64,000 nt of DNA, taken from assembly GCA_019187365.1 (NCBI GenBank), contig JABARE010000001.1, positions 372,001-436,000 of the forward strand. The letters are read 5' to 3'. How positions within the stretch are numbered: the first letter of the stretch is position 1; every line of letters starts with the position of its first letter. Made by a program: the position numbers and the translations under genes. The stretch comes from Saprospiraceae bacterium. Lineage in GTDB: Bacteria > Bacteroidota > Bacteroidia > Chitinophagales > Saprospiraceae. A model generated the notes under the pieces. The model saw only the letters and a program-made list of their open reading frames with translations, was not told the origin of the DNA and did not search any database. Below are positions 51,385 through 61,078 of this stretch, piece after piece.

Positions 51385-53648
51385 AGTTTAATCCACTTTT
51401 CGACCCAACGATGGAGGCCGTCTGATATGGCAATCAAGTAAACTCCCGGGGACCACCGCTGTGCTTCGTACACCTCGATGTTACTGCTGCGGCTTCTGGT
51501 TGTTGTCATAGATTTGCCCGAAGCTTGAAAGATCTGCACGGTGTACTCCGCCTCTTCTCTAAAGTGAATCGAAAGTGACCCAACCGATGGGTTGGGAATT
51601 ACCGTAAAACTACTCTGCCGCAGTGGGTTTTCAGATGACGTTGGACCCAGCAGGTCCGTTTTATAAAAGGAGATGCCGCCGCGTGCATTTCCGGTAACCA
51701 TTTCTAGTACTCCGTCGGAGTCGATGTCTGCAAGGCTCAGCGTTATGCGTTCCCCTTCCTTCATGACTCCGTAATGTGCGTTCAGCATTTCATAGGTAGC
51801 ATCGGGTTCCTTGGTAATGCCCCCTATTCGTTTGATTTCGCCAAAAATGTTTCCTGTAAAAAGGTTAAGGCTTTCCTGATGTCGATAAAATTCAGGACAG
51901 GAATAAACTTTTGAAGAAATGCCATTGACGATAATGTTGCCCAGACAGTTGGTGTTGGGTGCTTTAAAGTAATCCGGATCGAAGGCAGCTTCCTCCGGCG
52001 AGCCTTGGTTCTGAAAATAATAAAAGCTACCGCATGCTTTCCCAGACAGATCGTTGGTGTTAAGTCGCGATCCGCTGACAATATCCAGTCTCCCGTCGCC
52101 ATTGAGGTCGATGAGAAACGGCGAGCTGTACGATTTAGCGCTCAGTTCCTGGTAGGGGTAAACTGGTTTATTAAAATGGAAAGGGTTTCCTGCCCCGGCG
52201 ATGTTTTCACAGAAGAAGAATTGACCCTGATTTTCTCCCACCAGCATGTCCAGGTCTCCATCGTTGTCGATGTCTCCAAACGCAGGAGTAAAAGAATGGT
52301 GTGCATCTGCGCTGAGGGCAAAATCATTAAAACCGAGATAATTGCTGTCTACTAAAGCAAATGCGGGTGCATTCTCTGTTCCCACGTTTTCGAATAGAAC
52401 CAGGCGGGCATCCCGTAAGTTAGTACCCCGGATAAAAAACCCTTCCGTTCCAACAAGGAGGTCCATTTTGCCATCCTGATTGAAATCGACAAAGCAGGGG
52501 TCAGTTGCGGAGCCTAGATCCATCATTTCACCAACGATGAAAGAGCGGGTAATCCGCTGATATTTGGGAGCCGATGGTGTGCCCGTATTCCGATAGTACC
52601 ACAGGTTGTTGATGTTTTCTGAAATGGATCGCTGGTTTGGTGCTACCAATATATCTTGTAAGCCGTCGTAGTCAACATCAGCAAAAAATGCGGCGAGGAA
52701 AGTAGCGAGGTCCAGGGAATCGGCGCTGCCTGGCCAGTTAGTCTGTTGGCTTTTCATATAGGGACGTTCCAGACTACCGCCGTTGAAAAGAGCGATCAAA
52801 CCATTGTTGGTGAGGTCTCCAACGAGCAGATCCGGAAGGCCGTTTCCGTTCAGGTCGTGCGACAGCAGGGTCGAGCCGGAGTGTCTCAGAACGGGGATGG
52901 AATTGCGGAATGAAGCACAACTGTCGGGACTACCGCTCAAGGTGATCTCTGCGGTAAAACCACTTTCTACAAAGCCGCCAAAGCAGCGGTCAGCAAGCAC
53001 AAACGCCAGGGAATCCTTTGGAAAAGCCCGTTCTTTTACTATGTTTTTGAACAGGCTTACCCGATTATTTCCCGGTTCGAAAAGCAGTATATCCAGGTCG
53101 CCATCTCCATCGAGGTCCTCGATAGCCGGTATGTCGGTAAAATCGATGGGGATCTGAGTTGAATTATTGCCCAGAGAGAAAAAGAGGACTTTGAATGACT
53201 TGCCCATGTCGAACTTTTCAAATTCCAGACCGGCTTGGCCCCTTGAACCCCTGTACAACTCAATGCCGGGAATGCCTTCAGTATTGAAGGAGCTTGCAAA
53301 TAAATCGGCAATGCCATCGCCATTGAAATCCCTGAAAAGAGTCCAGTCTTTTAGTCTCGGAAAATTTGCCCTGTACTGGGGGCTAAACACATAATCCCTG
53401 GAGGCCGGATCGTAACGAAAAGGGAGGAGTACGTCCCCTGCACGGTCGAACAATACCATATCCTGCACCCCATCGCCGTCTAGGTCGATCGTGTTTACCT
53501 GTAGGTTGTCGGCCCCACCAACTGCCCCATGCCTTAGAACTCTTCCCGCACCATCGATAACGGGTATTGGAATCCAGGGGAGTCCCTGTGAAAACAGACA
53601 GGGAATCCAGAAGACTGGAAGGATGACTGCCAAAACTTTTGCTCTCAT
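51381..53648 (-). CDS. FG-GAP/VCBS repeat surface protein with T9SS sorting domain
   Basis: ATG at 53648 gives 755 residues with signal peptide MRAKVLAVILPVFWIPCLFS. The frame remains open 45 codons upstream, but the signal peptide and the promoter box at 53672-53679 fix the start. Nine Ca-binding DxDxDG-type loops are spread along the protein: DLDGDGVQDM, DFNGDGIADL, DLDGDGDLDI, DLNGNGLPDL, DVDYDGLQDI, DFNQDGKMDL, DIDNDGDLDM, DLNGDGRLDI, DIDSDGVLEM. They define an FG-GAP beta-propeller of integrin-alpha type. The C-terminus FTVIPNPSVGSLSIHFRE to PGVYLIAISDGLHRWVEKWI is a T9SS sorting domain. Likely an adhesion or matrix protein. Confidence 0.88.
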   Translation of the reverse strand: MRAKVLAVILPVFWIPCLFSQGLPWIPIPVIDGAGRVLRHGAVGGADNLQVNTIDLDGDGVQDMVLFDRAGDVLLPFRYDPASRDYVFSPQYRANFPRLKDWTLFRDFNGDGIADLFASSFNTEGIPGIELYRGSRGQAGLEFEKFDMGKSFKVLFFSLGNNSTQIPIDFTDIPAIEDLDGDGDLDILLFEPGNNRVSLFKNIVKERAFPKDSLAFVLADRCFGGFVESGFTAEITLSGSPDSCASFRNSIPVLRHSGSTLLSHDLNGNGLPDLLVGDLTNNGLIALFNGGSLERPYMKSQQTNWPGSADSLDLATFLAAFFADVDYDGLQDILVAPNQRSISENINNLWYYRNTGTPSAPKYQRITRSFIVGEMMDLGSATDPCFVDFNQDGKMDLLVGTEGFFIRGTNLRDARLVLFENVGTENAPAFALVDSNYLGFNDFALSADAHHSFTPAFGDIDNDGDLDMLVGENQGQFFFCENIAGAGNPFHFNKPVYPYQELSAKSYSSPFLIDLNGDGRLDIVSGSRLNTNDLSGKACGSFYYFQNQGSPEEAAFDPDYFKAPNTNCLGNIIVNGISSKVYSCPEFYRHQESLNLFTGNIFGEIKRIGGITKEPDATYEMLNAHYGVMKEGERITLSLADIDSDGVLEMVTGNARGGISFYKTDLLGPTSSENPLRQSSFTVIPNPSVGSLSIHFREEAEYTVQIFQASGKSMTTTRSRSSNIEVYEAQRWSPGVYLIAISDGLHRWVEKWIKL

Positions 53649-53671
53649 GGTGCGATATAATATAGAACGGA

Positions 53672-53679
53672 CAAAACTA
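53672..53679 (-). promoter_or_regulatory. -7 promoter box for the FG-GAP/T9SS gene pair
   Basis: Minus strand TAGTTTTG, a full TAnnTTTG match, 23 bases before the ATG at 53648. Confidence 0.55.
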
Positions 53680-53822
53680 AGGAAACGATGGCTGAGGCTT
53701 AGCTTTTGGAATGCCGGCAGGAGGTAGCCGTAGTCAAACTGCCTTGGCTGGCAGCCCCCATCAGGTCGTTGGAATTTTGTCAATATTCTATCTATCTAAT
53801 TGATTTTCAGTAAATAAATAAT

Positions 53823-53830
53823 TAAATTTG
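53823..53830 (+). promoter_or_regulatory. Distal -7 promoter box candidate for purL
   Basis: TAAATTTG, a full TAnnTTTG match, 113 bases before the GTG at 53944. The intervening leader contains a short hairpin CAGGCC/GGCCTG near 53841-53867. Confidence 0.35.
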
Positions 53831-53917
53831 ATTAAAGACCAGGCCGGGGAGGTTGCTTATGGCCTGTATTCAGTAGTTTAGAAAAGCCGAAAAGAACATC
53901 ATATATAAATCATTAAA

Positions 53918-53925
53918 TATCTTTG
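53918..53925 (+). promoter_or_regulatory. Proximal -7 promoter box for purL
   Basis: TATCTTTG, a full match, 18 bases before the GTG at 53944. It overlaps a TTG at 53923 and therefore argues against that codon as the start. Confidence 0.55.
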
Positions 53926-53943
53926 CATTGCAAAAATTGCAAC

Positions 53944-56175
53944 GTGGCCATAGCGAACCTGGAAACCGCGGTCAGACTTGGGTTGACCGAAGATGAATAC
54001 CATAAAATTGTCGAGATCTTACAACGTGCGCCCAATTTTACCGAGTTGAGCGTGTTTGCGGTAATGTGGTCCGAACACTGTTCTTACAAGAATTCCATCC
54101 TTTACCTCAAAAAATTACCGCGCAAGGGCAGTCGCTTACTTGCCGAAGCCGGCGAGGAAAATGCCGGTCTGGTAGATATCGGAGACGGTTTGGCCTGTGC
54201 TTTTAAGATAGAGAGCCACAACCACCCTTCTGCGATTGAGCCTTACCAGGGAGCCGCAACCGGTGTGGGCGGGATCCATCGCGACATATTCACCATGGGG
54301 GCCAGGCCAATCGCTGCGTTGAACTCGCTCCGTTTTGGAGAGCTGTCACTTGGTCACACCCAGCGCCTGATGAGAGGCGTAGTCAGGGGAATCGGCAACT
54401 ACGGCAACGCCTTTGGGGTACCAACGGTCGGTGGCGAAGTGTATTTCAATCCTTGTTACAATCAAAATATTCTGGTCAATGCCATGAGCGTTGGCATCGT
54501 TGGCCACCATCAAACGGTGTCCGCAACGGCTGCCGGTCCGGGCAACCCGGTTTTTATCGTTGGTTCCGCAACCGGTAAAGACGGAATACACGGAGCAACC
54601 TTTGCTTCGGCTGACCTGGGAGAAAACGCTGCAAAGGATTTGCCTGCAGTACAAGTTGGGGACCCCTTCCAGGAGAAATTGCTTTTGGAAGCAAGCCTGG
54701 AAGCGATTGCAACAGGGCAGGTAGCCGGGATGCAGGACATGGGGGCTGCGGGCATCACCTGTTCGAGTTCTGAAATGTCTGCCAAAGCAGAAACGGGAAT
54801 GGATGTCTGGCTCGATAAGGTGCCGACGCGTCAAAAAAATATGCAGGCATTTGAAATCCTGTTGTCGGAATCCCAGGAACGCATGCTGGTAATATGTAGA
54901 AAAGGAGGAGAAAGCCAGCTGTTGGAAGTATTCAAAAAATGGGACCTGGAATGTGTCCAGATCGGGGTGGTGACCGATTCGCAGCAGGTGCGTTACTATT
55001 TTCACGGAGAGCTCGTCGCAGACATCCCGGCATCCTCCCTGGTGTTGGGTGGGGGTGCACCCGTTTACCAGCGAGAATTCCGGCAACCCACTTATATTGA
55101 CGAAATTAAGGCATTCGACCCTGCTTCCGTCCCCGTTCCTCACGATCTGGTATCCATTGGACGCATGTTGCTCCAGCATCCGGACATTGCCTCGAAGCGC
55201 TGGATCTATGAGCAATACGACAAAATGGTGCGAACCGGCACGATGACCTCCGTAGAATCCGCCGATGCGGCGGTTGTTCGGGTAAAGGGAACTCAAAAGG
55301 CACTTTGCCTGTCCGTTGACTGCAATTCGAATTACGTATACCTCGACCCGGAAGCCGGTGGTATGATCGCGGTGGCCGAGGCGGCCAGAAACATCAGTTG
55401 CACAGGAGGCATTCCCGTAGCTATTACAAATTGCCTCAATTTTGGCAACCCTTACAATCCGGAAGTTTATTGGCAATTTGTCCTTGCTTTGAAAGGTATG
55501 GGGCAAGCCTGCGAAAAATTTGAAACCCCCGTCACGGGAGGAAATGTCAGTTTTTACAACCAATCTTCTGGCAAGGATGGAATCGTACCTGTGCACCCAA
55601 CTCCGGTGATCGGCATGCTGGGCATAATGGAAGACGGCTCCCTGATGACGACTATGGGTTTTAAATCAAGCGGAGATCTGATTTACCTGCTCGGCAATGT
55701 CACCGATGAGCCGTGCTACTGTACTTACCTGGAACTGGTGCATGGCACCCGTCTTGCCCCGGTTCCGCGCATCAACCTGGAAGAGGAGGCCTGCCTGCAA
55801 AAGGTTCTCCAAAAGGCCATACGGGCTGGCCTTCTGAACAGCGCCCACGACCTTTCCGAAGGTGGTTTGTTTGTGGCTTTAGCCGAATCCGCCTTTGCCT
55901 CAGGAGCATTTGGCTTTGATGTCCATCTGCCGCAGGGACTCCGAAAAGATTTTGCCCTCTTTGGGGAAGGACAAGGGCGGGCGATGGTGACGATTCAGCC
56001 CGAAGCACAGAATAATTTTGAACAGTTTCTTCAACAAAACGGACAGCCTTTTTATTTTTTAGGAACGGTCGTGTCGGATGGTTTTACCATCGACGGCTGT
56101 TATCATGGAAATCTGAATGAAAACTTGCATTTATATGTTCACGCAATTGAAAATCAATTACAAAACCAGCATTGA
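53944..56175 (+). CDS. purL: Phosphoribosylformylglycinamidine synthase II
   Basis: The GTG at 53944 gives 743 residues starting with [20 protein letters not shown]; an in-frame TTG at 53923 lies inside the promoter box. This is the small PurL type: [60 protein letters not shown], and a second AIRS-like half with [15 protein letters not shown] and [12 protein letters not shown]. It converts FGAR to FGAM in purine synthesis and needs separate PurQ and PurS, which are not in this window. Length fits the family. Confidence 0.96.
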   Translation: MAIANLETAVRLGLTEDEYHKIVEILQRAPNFTELSVFAVMWSEHCSYKNSILYLKKLPRKGSRLLAEAGEENAGLVDIGDGLACAFKIESHNHPSAIEPYQGAATGVGGIHRDIFTMGARPIAALNSLRFGELSLGHTQRLMRGVVRGIGNYGNAFGVPTVGGEVYFNPCYNQNILVNAMSVGIVGHHQTVSATAAGPGNPVFIVGSATGKDGIHGATFASADLGENAAKDLPAVQVGDPFQEKLLLEASLEAIATGQVAGMQDMGAAGITCSSSEMSAKAETGMDVWLDKVPTRQKNMQAFEILLSESQERMLVICRKGGESQLLEVFKKWDLECVQIGVVTDSQQVRYYFHGELVADIPASSLVLGGGAPVYQREFRQPTYIDEIKAFDPASVPVPHDLVSIGRMLLQHPDIASKRWIYEQYDKMVRTGTMTSVESADAAVVRVKGTQKALCLSVDCNSNYVYLDPEAGGMIAVAEAARNISCTGGIPVAITNCLNFGNPYNPEVYWQFVLALKGMGQACEKFETPVTGGNVSFYNQSSGKDGIVPVHPTPVIGMLGIMEDGSLMTTMGFKSSGDLIYLLGNVTDEPCYCTYLELVHGTRLAPVPRINLEEEACLQKVLQKAIRAGLLNSAHDLSEGGLFVALAESAFASGAFGFDVHLPQGLRKDFALFGEGQGRAMVTIQPEAQNNFEQFLQQNGQPFYFLGTVVSDGFTIDGCYHGNLNENLHLYVHAIENQLQNQH

Positions 56176-57280
56176 CCTCCGAACAGTCCAGTTTCCGGCA
56201 CTGCTTTTAGCATGGGCCCTTCTGCTCTTTTCCGGCTGTAACCGAGGTAACTTCATCAGTGGCAGTTTTGAAGGCGCACCGGATCTTTCCGTCCAGTTGG
56301 AGCGCATTGCCCTTGATAATACGACGACCTCGCTTGACCGGGCGGATATGAAGTCGGGACAGTTCCGTTTTGATGTTAAGGAGCCTTTGCCAGCCGGCTT
56401 GTACCGGATCCAACTGGGCCAGCAATCTATTATTTTTGTATTGGACGGAACTGAGACGCAAATTGCTTTTTCCGGCAGTTACGCTGATCTGGGCAAAGGC
56501 GTATTGCAAGTGAGCGGATGTCCGGCCTCTGAAGAGGTATATGCCGCCAATAAGAAGTTTAGCCAGGAGCGCCCAACCGTTGAAGACATCAAAGGGGCCA
56601 TCCAGGCAACAAAAAGTCCACTTGCCGGGAGCCTGATGGCAATACAATTTCTCGGGCTGAGGCCCGAATTTGCAGCCATACACAAAACGTCCCTCGATCG
56701 CCTCAAGGCGAGCTTTCCGACTTCCGAGTTCACGAGATCCTATGAAAGTATGCTGGTTCAATTGGAACAGATGTTAGCTTCGCAACAGGCAGCGGAGACC
56801 ATACAAATTGGGATGGACGCACCGGATATCGAATTGCCTTCCCCCGATGGCAAGAAATATGCCCTGTCGGATCTCAAAGGAAAGGTCGTGTTGCTGGACT
56901 TTTGGGCCAGTTGGTGCGGGCCATGCCGCAGGGCCAATCCGCATGTGGTCGAACTTTACAATAAATACAAGTCCAGAGGCTTTACCGTATTCAGCGTCTC
57001 GCTGGATGGCGTTGACGGCCGGACCAAGTCCCAACTCAGCAGCGAGAGCCAGATTCAGGAGTTTATGGATCGCTCAAAACAGGCTTGGGTGGCAGCCATC
57101 GAAAAGGACCAACTCAGCTGGGAATGCCATGTGAGCGATTTAAAAAAGTGGGATAGCCAACCGGCCAAAGTATATGGAGTGCAGTCCATCCCACGGACCT
57201 TTCTCATTGGAAAAGACGGTAAAATAGCGGCCGTCAATCCCAGAGAAAATCTTGAAGAGGAAATCGTCAAAGCCCTATAA
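56117..57280 (+). CDS. TlpA-like thioredoxin lipoprotein with DUF4369 domain
   Basis: Up to 387 residues. Both candidate ATGs (56117 and 56135) lie inside purL, an overlap of 59 or 41 bases. The signal part ([16 protein letters not shown]) ends in a lipobox Cys, so the protein is an envelope lipoprotein. The N-terminal DUF4369 domain ([20 protein letters not shown] onward) precedes a helical linker and a TlpA/AhpC-TSA domain (about 230-387) with active site [14 protein letters not shown] (Cys267 and Cys270 from 56117) and cis-Pro [12 protein letters not shown]. It probably reduces disulfides in periplasmic proteins such as apocytochromes c. The long N-region before the hydrophobic core makes the true start uncertain. 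Confidence 0.88.
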   Translation: MKTCIYMFTQLKINYKTSIDLRTVQFPALLLAWALLLFSGCNRGNFISGSFEGAPDLSVQLERIALDNTTTSLDRADMKSGQFRFDVKEPLPAGLYRIQLGQQSIIFVLDGTETQIAFSGSYADLGKGVLQVSGCPASEEVYAANKKFSQERPTVEDIKGAIQATKSPLAGSLMAIQFLGLRPEFAAIHKTSLDRLKASFPTSEFTRSYESMLVQLEQMLASQQAAETIQIGMDAPDIELPSPDGKKYALSDLKGKVVLLDFWASWCGPCRRANPHVVELYNKYKSRGFTVFSVSLDGVDGRTKSQLSSESQIQEFMDRSKQAWVAAIEKDQLSWECHVSDLKKWDSQPAKVYGVQSIPRTFLIGKDGKIAAVNPRENLEEEIVKAL

Positions 57281-57334
57281 TCACGAGTACCTTAACTGAC
57301 CGGACGAATTTGCGTAGGTGAGGCCGGAATAAAT

Positions 57335-58087
57335 TCAGGAGGAGAATTTCCAGGCAAGTAAAATAGAGGCTGCCACTGCAGCATTAAGGGATTCTGCCTT
57401 GCTGTCCTTGTCGCGAGGTATGGAAATCATACCCGTACACGAAGCCCGTATCGCGTCGCAAATGCCATGAGATTCGCTACCAATGCATAAAATCCTTACC
57501 CGATTGCTTTCAATAGACGAGTAGGGTCTTCCTGCAGCATCCGCAGCATAGATTTCGACACCCTGAAAGAGGGATATCATTGACTCCCAATCCCGTTGTG
57601 CAAGCTCTACTCTGGCAATGCTGGACATACTCGCTTGTACGCATTTTGCGTTATAGGGATCCACGCAGTCGGGAGAGCAAAATATTTTTTTCAAGCCGAA
57701 CCAGTCCGCTGATCGTACAATGGTCCCCAAATTGCCGGGATCTGAAATGCGGTCCAGGTAAAGCGCTAACTTATAGTCTTCTGGTGGCTCATGGTTATCA
57801 AACTCAGGAAAGGTAAATATGCCAAGGAAGCCACCGCCCGTTTTAAGGGAAGAAATTGCCTGAAGGAAACTTTCGTCCACAACCCTCACTTCTTCTGCGC
57901 TATGCATTATGGGATCGAGTTCTCCGGCACGAGCTACACTGGCAACCAGCATCCTGCACCGGAGTCCTTTCGATACAAGCAGGTCTCCCACCAATTTTGC
58001 CCCTTCGGCAACGAACAGTTTCTGGCGGTAGCGTTCTTCGCGTCGCTGGAGGCTTTTGATCCAGTTTTTTTCTGATTTAGTTAGCAT
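57335..58087 (-). CDS. TrmH/SpoU-family RNA 2'-O-methyltransferase
   Basis: ATG at 58087 gives 250 residues starting MLTKSEKNWIKSLQRREERY. An N-terminal substrate-binding domain (KLFVAEGAKLVGDLLVSKGL) is followed by the SPOUT knot with motif 1 YLDRISDPGNLGTIVRSADW, motif 2 ILCIGSESHGICD and motif 3 ISIPRDKDSKAESLNAAVAA. It transfers methyl from SAM to a ribose 2'-OH of rRNA or tRNA; the exact site is unknown. The frame stays open 30 codons upstream, overlapping tamL, but the ATG at 58087 gives the normal start. It is divergent from tamL. Confidence 0.92.
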   Translation of the reverse strand: MLTKSEKNWIKSLQRREERYRQKLFVAEGAKLVGDLLVSKGLRCRMLVASVARAGELDPIMHSAEEVRVVDESFLQAISSLKTGGGFLGIFTFPEFDNHEPPEDYKLALYLDRISDPGNLGTIVRSADWFGLKKIFCSPDCVDPYNAKCVQASMSSIARVELAQRDWESMISLFQGVEIYAADAAGRPYSSIESNRVRILCIGSESHGICDAIRASCTGMISIPRDKDSKAESLNAAVAASILLAWKFSS

Positions 58088-58100
58088 CTTTGTCGGCACA

Positions 58101-60467
58101 ATGCGGGTCTGCAAAAGTATATTATTCCCAGCGCTCGCGGTCTTGCTCACCAGCTGCCAGACTTCGCGATTTCTCACTCAGGAAGAGGCCCTGCTGTCGA
58201 GTTACCGCATCAAGGTCAGTGGAATCAGTTCCGATGAAGCCAACTCCCGGCTGAAGGATCAGTTGCATCCCCTGGTAAAACAAAAACCCAACAAAAACTT
58301 CCTCCTCCTGTTCCCACGAGAGTGGTACTACTGGAAGGCAAAGGAACGAAAAAACAAGGATTCCTGGCTTACCAAGAGTTTCGAAAAGATGGGCGAAGCA
58401 CCGGCAATCCTTGACTCGAATGCCTGCAAGGCGACTGCCACAAACTTTAAGAATTTTCTCTATAACATGGGCTACTTTACCGTTACCACATCCTATGGGG
58501 TTAAGGTGCGCAATAAAAGGGCCCGGGTTAGCTACCATGTCCATACGGGGCCTCGATACACGATTGAGTCAATAGATTACCTTGCGGAAGACAGCACCAT
58601 ACAGGAGATCATAAACAGAGAACGCAGCTCCGCATTGCTGTATCCGGGAGCTCCACTCGATTACGGTCTTTTTCAGAGCGAAAAGGCGCGTCTTAGTGAA
58701 TTGCTTTTTAATCACGGCTATGCCGAATTCAGCCCCGTGTTCATTGACCCATTGGTTGCTGATTCTTCCCGATTAAGCGCAAAGCTCGTCCTGAACATCA
58801 AAAACCCAGACGAAAAATCGGCCCATACAAGGTTTCGCATCAATCGGGTTAGCGTAAATACGGATTTCAGACCCGGCACTGCACAAGCAACGCCGCACCC
58901 TTCCCGTTATGATTCGATTGACTTTACCTCTTCATCGAATCGTTCGTTTATTCGAGACGAGGTGCTCGCTGGAAAAATTCTATTGCGTCCTGGAATGACA
59001 GCCTCAAAAAATCTGGTCGACAACACGTATTCAAACCTTTACCACCTGGGAACTTATCGTTTTATTAGCATCGAAGGTAAGCGGGATAGTCTTGCCATAG
59101 ATCACATCAATTATCAGATACAGCTTAGCCCCAACAAGAAATGGATATTTGATTTTGGTGCCGACTTCAACTATACCTCAATCAAAAAAAATGCAGCCAC
59201 CCTATTTGGCATTTCTGGATACACCAATCTGCGCAACCGGAACCTTTTCAGACGTGCCGCAAGCAATTCCATCAAATTCGAAATAGGTACTGAGTTAAAT
59301 CTGCTAGACATAAGAAAATTCAACTCCCTCAGCCTTCATTTCAGTAACGATTTGTCGCTCGCATCCTTTTACGACTTAACCGGTACATGGGCAATTTTTA
59401 AAATGCTGTCAAGTCCTTTCGGCGCAGGGGTTCTCAATCCAGATTCACGAACAAACATTCGTTTGTCGGCAAATTATGAAAACCTGGTATCGCTTTACAA
59501 ATATACGTCCGCAAATACCGGAATAGATTATGACTGGCAAATCGGACCACGGCGGAGAATCACCATGCAAACATTGGGGTTTTCGCTTTATTTCCCCAAA
59601 ACCACCGCGGAATTTGACAGTCTTCTCATTTCAAACAGGTTGCTGCAATCAAGTTTTTCCGACAGGCGACTATTGAGTGCGCTGTTTCTCGACAATGTAA
59701 CTTATTACTACCAAAGTCCGCAAAAGAGAAACAAGCGCTATTCGGTAATCGCTTCATTCAATATGTCCGGCCTCGAAGTAAATCTCGCAAATTCCTTGTC
59801 CAACGCACTAACCGGTAAAAGCGACACATTCCGCGTTGGTGAATTCACCTTTTCAGAATTCATTAAAACGGATTTAGATTACCGCTATTACACCTCTTTT
59901 CGAGACAAGAGCAGTTTGGCTTTAAGAATTTCAAGCGGCATTGTAGTACCTTTTGGCAGAAGCACTACTGTGCCCTACATCAAGCAGTTTTACGTTGGAG
60001 GACCGCAAAGCATAAGGGCATGGAATCTTCGTGAAATTGGACCTGGCGCCATTGCACCGCCTGAACCCGATACCGGTGAAAGCCGCAACATCGCCTTCTT
60101 TTCAGCAGGAGACTTTAAACTGGAGGGGAGCCTGGAATTCCGGTTCGACATTTTCTGGCGGTTGAAAGGTGCGGTATTTTTAGATGCAGGGAATATTTGG
60201 TACCTGCCAAAGAAGGTCATTGACCCGGATACCCGTGCCGGTTTTTTGAGCAAAGATTTCTACAAGGAAATTGCTGTTGGGACGGGTCTTGGCTTGAGAC
60301 TTGATCTGACTTATTTCCTCTTTCGCGTGGATGTCGGCTTTCAGCTTCGCAATCCCTACCCCGATGACCAGGGAAAATACTGGCTTTACGGAAGCGACAA
60401 CCCGGTGAGCTTTACAAAACTACAACGCAACTCGACCATCCACCTGGCACTCGATTATCCGTTCTGA
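58101..60467 (+). CDS. tamL: TamL, BamA/TamA-like outer-membrane lipoprotein
   Basis: ATG at 58101 gives 788 residues. Lipoprotein signal MRVCKSILFPALAVLLTSC ends in lipobox LTSC, the mark of the Bacteroidota TamL group rather than ordinary TamA. POTRA-like domains follow (about 30-330, with YRIKVSGISSDEANSRLKDQ and GMTASKNLVDNTYSNLYHLG), then a 16-strand Omp85 barrel with the conserved loop motif VGGPQSIRAWNLREIGPG (the VRGF/RAW region) and a terminal aromatic residue in LALDYPF. It inserts or folds outer-membrane proteins. The usual partner TamB is not adjacent. The upstream 15-codon extension is rejected because it precedes the signal peptide. Confidence 0.9.
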   Translation: MRVCKSILFPALAVLLTSCQTSRFLTQEEALLSSYRIKVSGISSDEANSRLKDQLHPLVKQKPNKNFLLLFPREWYYWKAKERKNKDSWLTKSFEKMGEAPAILDSNACKATATNFKNFLYNMGYFTVTTSYGVKVRNKRARVSYHVHTGPRYTIESIDYLAEDSTIQEIINRERSSALLYPGAPLDYGLFQSEKARLSELLFNHGYAEFSPVFIDPLVADSSRLSAKLVLNIKNPDEKSAHTRFRINRVSVNTDFRPGTAQATPHPSRYDSIDFTSSSNRSFIRDEVLAGKILLRPGMTASKNLVDNTYSNLYHLGTYRFISIEGKRDSLAIDHINYQIQLSPNKKWIFDFGADFNYTSIKKNAATLFGISGYTNLRNRNLFRRAASNSIKFEIGTELNLLDIRKFNSLSLHFSNDLSLASFYDLTGTWAIFKMLSSPFGAGVLNPDSRTNIRLSANYENLVSLYKYTSANTGIDYDWQIGPRRRITMQTLGFSLYFPKTTAEFDSLLISNRLLQSSFSDRRLLSALFLDNVTYYYQSPQKRNKRYSVIASFNMSGLEVNLANSLSNALTGKSDTFRVGEFTFSEFIKTDLDYRYYTSFRDKSSLALRISSGIVVPFGRSTTVPYIKQFYVGGPQSIRAWNLREIGPGAIAPPEPDTGESRNIAFFSAGDFKLEGSLEFRFDIFWRLKGAVFLDAGNIWYLPKKVIDPDTRAGFLSKDFYKEIAVGTGLGLRLDLTYFLFRVDVGFQLRNPYPDDQGKYWLYGSDNPVSFTKLQRNSTIHLALDYPF
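58112..58119 (-). promoter_or_regulatory. -7 promoter box for the TrmH-type methyltransferase, inside tamL
   Basis: Minus strand TACTTTTG, a full TAnnTTTG match, 24 bases before the ATG at 58087. It lies in the first codons of the divergent tamL. Confidence 0.5.
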
Positions 60468-61078
60468 AGTCTTTTGCAGATGGGGCATTTGCCAATGTCG
60501 TGACCTCGTGCCGGGCAATATTGTCTTCCATAATAAATGATCTTGAGGTGTAAATCGTTCCAGCGTTCCCGCGGAAACGCACGCTTGAGATCCCTTTCCG
60601 TTTGAACAACATTGCTTCCATTGCTCAGACCCCACCGCATGGCCAGTCGATGAATATGGGTGTCGACCGGGAAGGCAGGGATACCAAAAACCTGCGACAT
60701 GATCACTGAAGCCGTTTTGTGCCCGACGCCGGGAAGTGCCTCAAGCTCATCATATCCCATGGGAACCTGACCACCATGCTTTTCCACTAAAATTTCCGAC
60801 AATCGCTGAATCGAAGATGCTTTGCGCGAGGATAAGCCACAGGGCCGAATGATCTGTTCTATGCGCTCAATCGGAATCCGAGCCATCACCTGGGGGGTAA
60901 GTGCCAGTTGAAACAACTCCGGAGTAACGCGATTGACCCGTTCATCGGTGCATTGGGCAGATAACAAAACGGCAATCAGCAAAGTAAACGCATCCTGATG
61001 ATGAAGGGGAACATAGACTTCCGGATAGAGTTCATCCAGCATATCTAGTATTATCTCCGCACGCTCTGATTTTTTCAT
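60455..61078 (-). CDS. nth: Endonuclease III (DNA N-glycosylase/AP lyase)
   Basis: 207 residues. HhH motif LEALPGVGHKTASVIMSQVF holds the catalytic Lys, and FPVDTHIHRLAMRWGL the catalytic Asp. The enzyme removes oxidised pyrimidines and nicks the abasic site. The C-terminal iron-sulfur loop is incomplete: QYCPARGHDIGKCPICKRL has three Cys, spaced C-X9-C-X2-C, and lacks the fourth Cys of the canonical C-X6-C-X2-C-X5-C, so a [4Fe-4S] cluster is doubtful. It overlaps the LuxC-like gene by 4 bases and ends in a 13-base convergent overlap with tamL. Confidence 0.93.
   Translation of the reverse strand: MKKSERAEIILDMLDELYPEVYVPLHHQDAFTLLIAVLLSAQCTDERVNRVTPELFQLALTPQVMARIPIERIEQIIRPCGLSSRKASSIQRLSEILVEKHGGQVPMGYDELEALPGVGHKTASVIMSQVFGIPAFPVDTHIHRLAMRWGLSNGSNVVQTERDLKRAFPRERWNDLHLKIIYYGRQYCPARGHDIGKCPICKRLQNG

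Noticed and set aside
53649..53783. N-terminal extension of the FG-GAP protein
   Set aside because: The signal peptide starts at 53648 and the promoter box lies within the extension.
53923..53943. TTG start for purL with a CxxC-containing N-terminus
   Set aside because: The TTG lies within the -7 box TATCTTTG; the GTG at 53944 gives the usual PurL N-terminus.
54346..55596. 416-codon open frame antisense to purL
   Set aside because: It lies wholly inside a strongly conserved enzyme gene on the other strand, and its translation has no recognisable domain; it is a by-product of purL codon usage.
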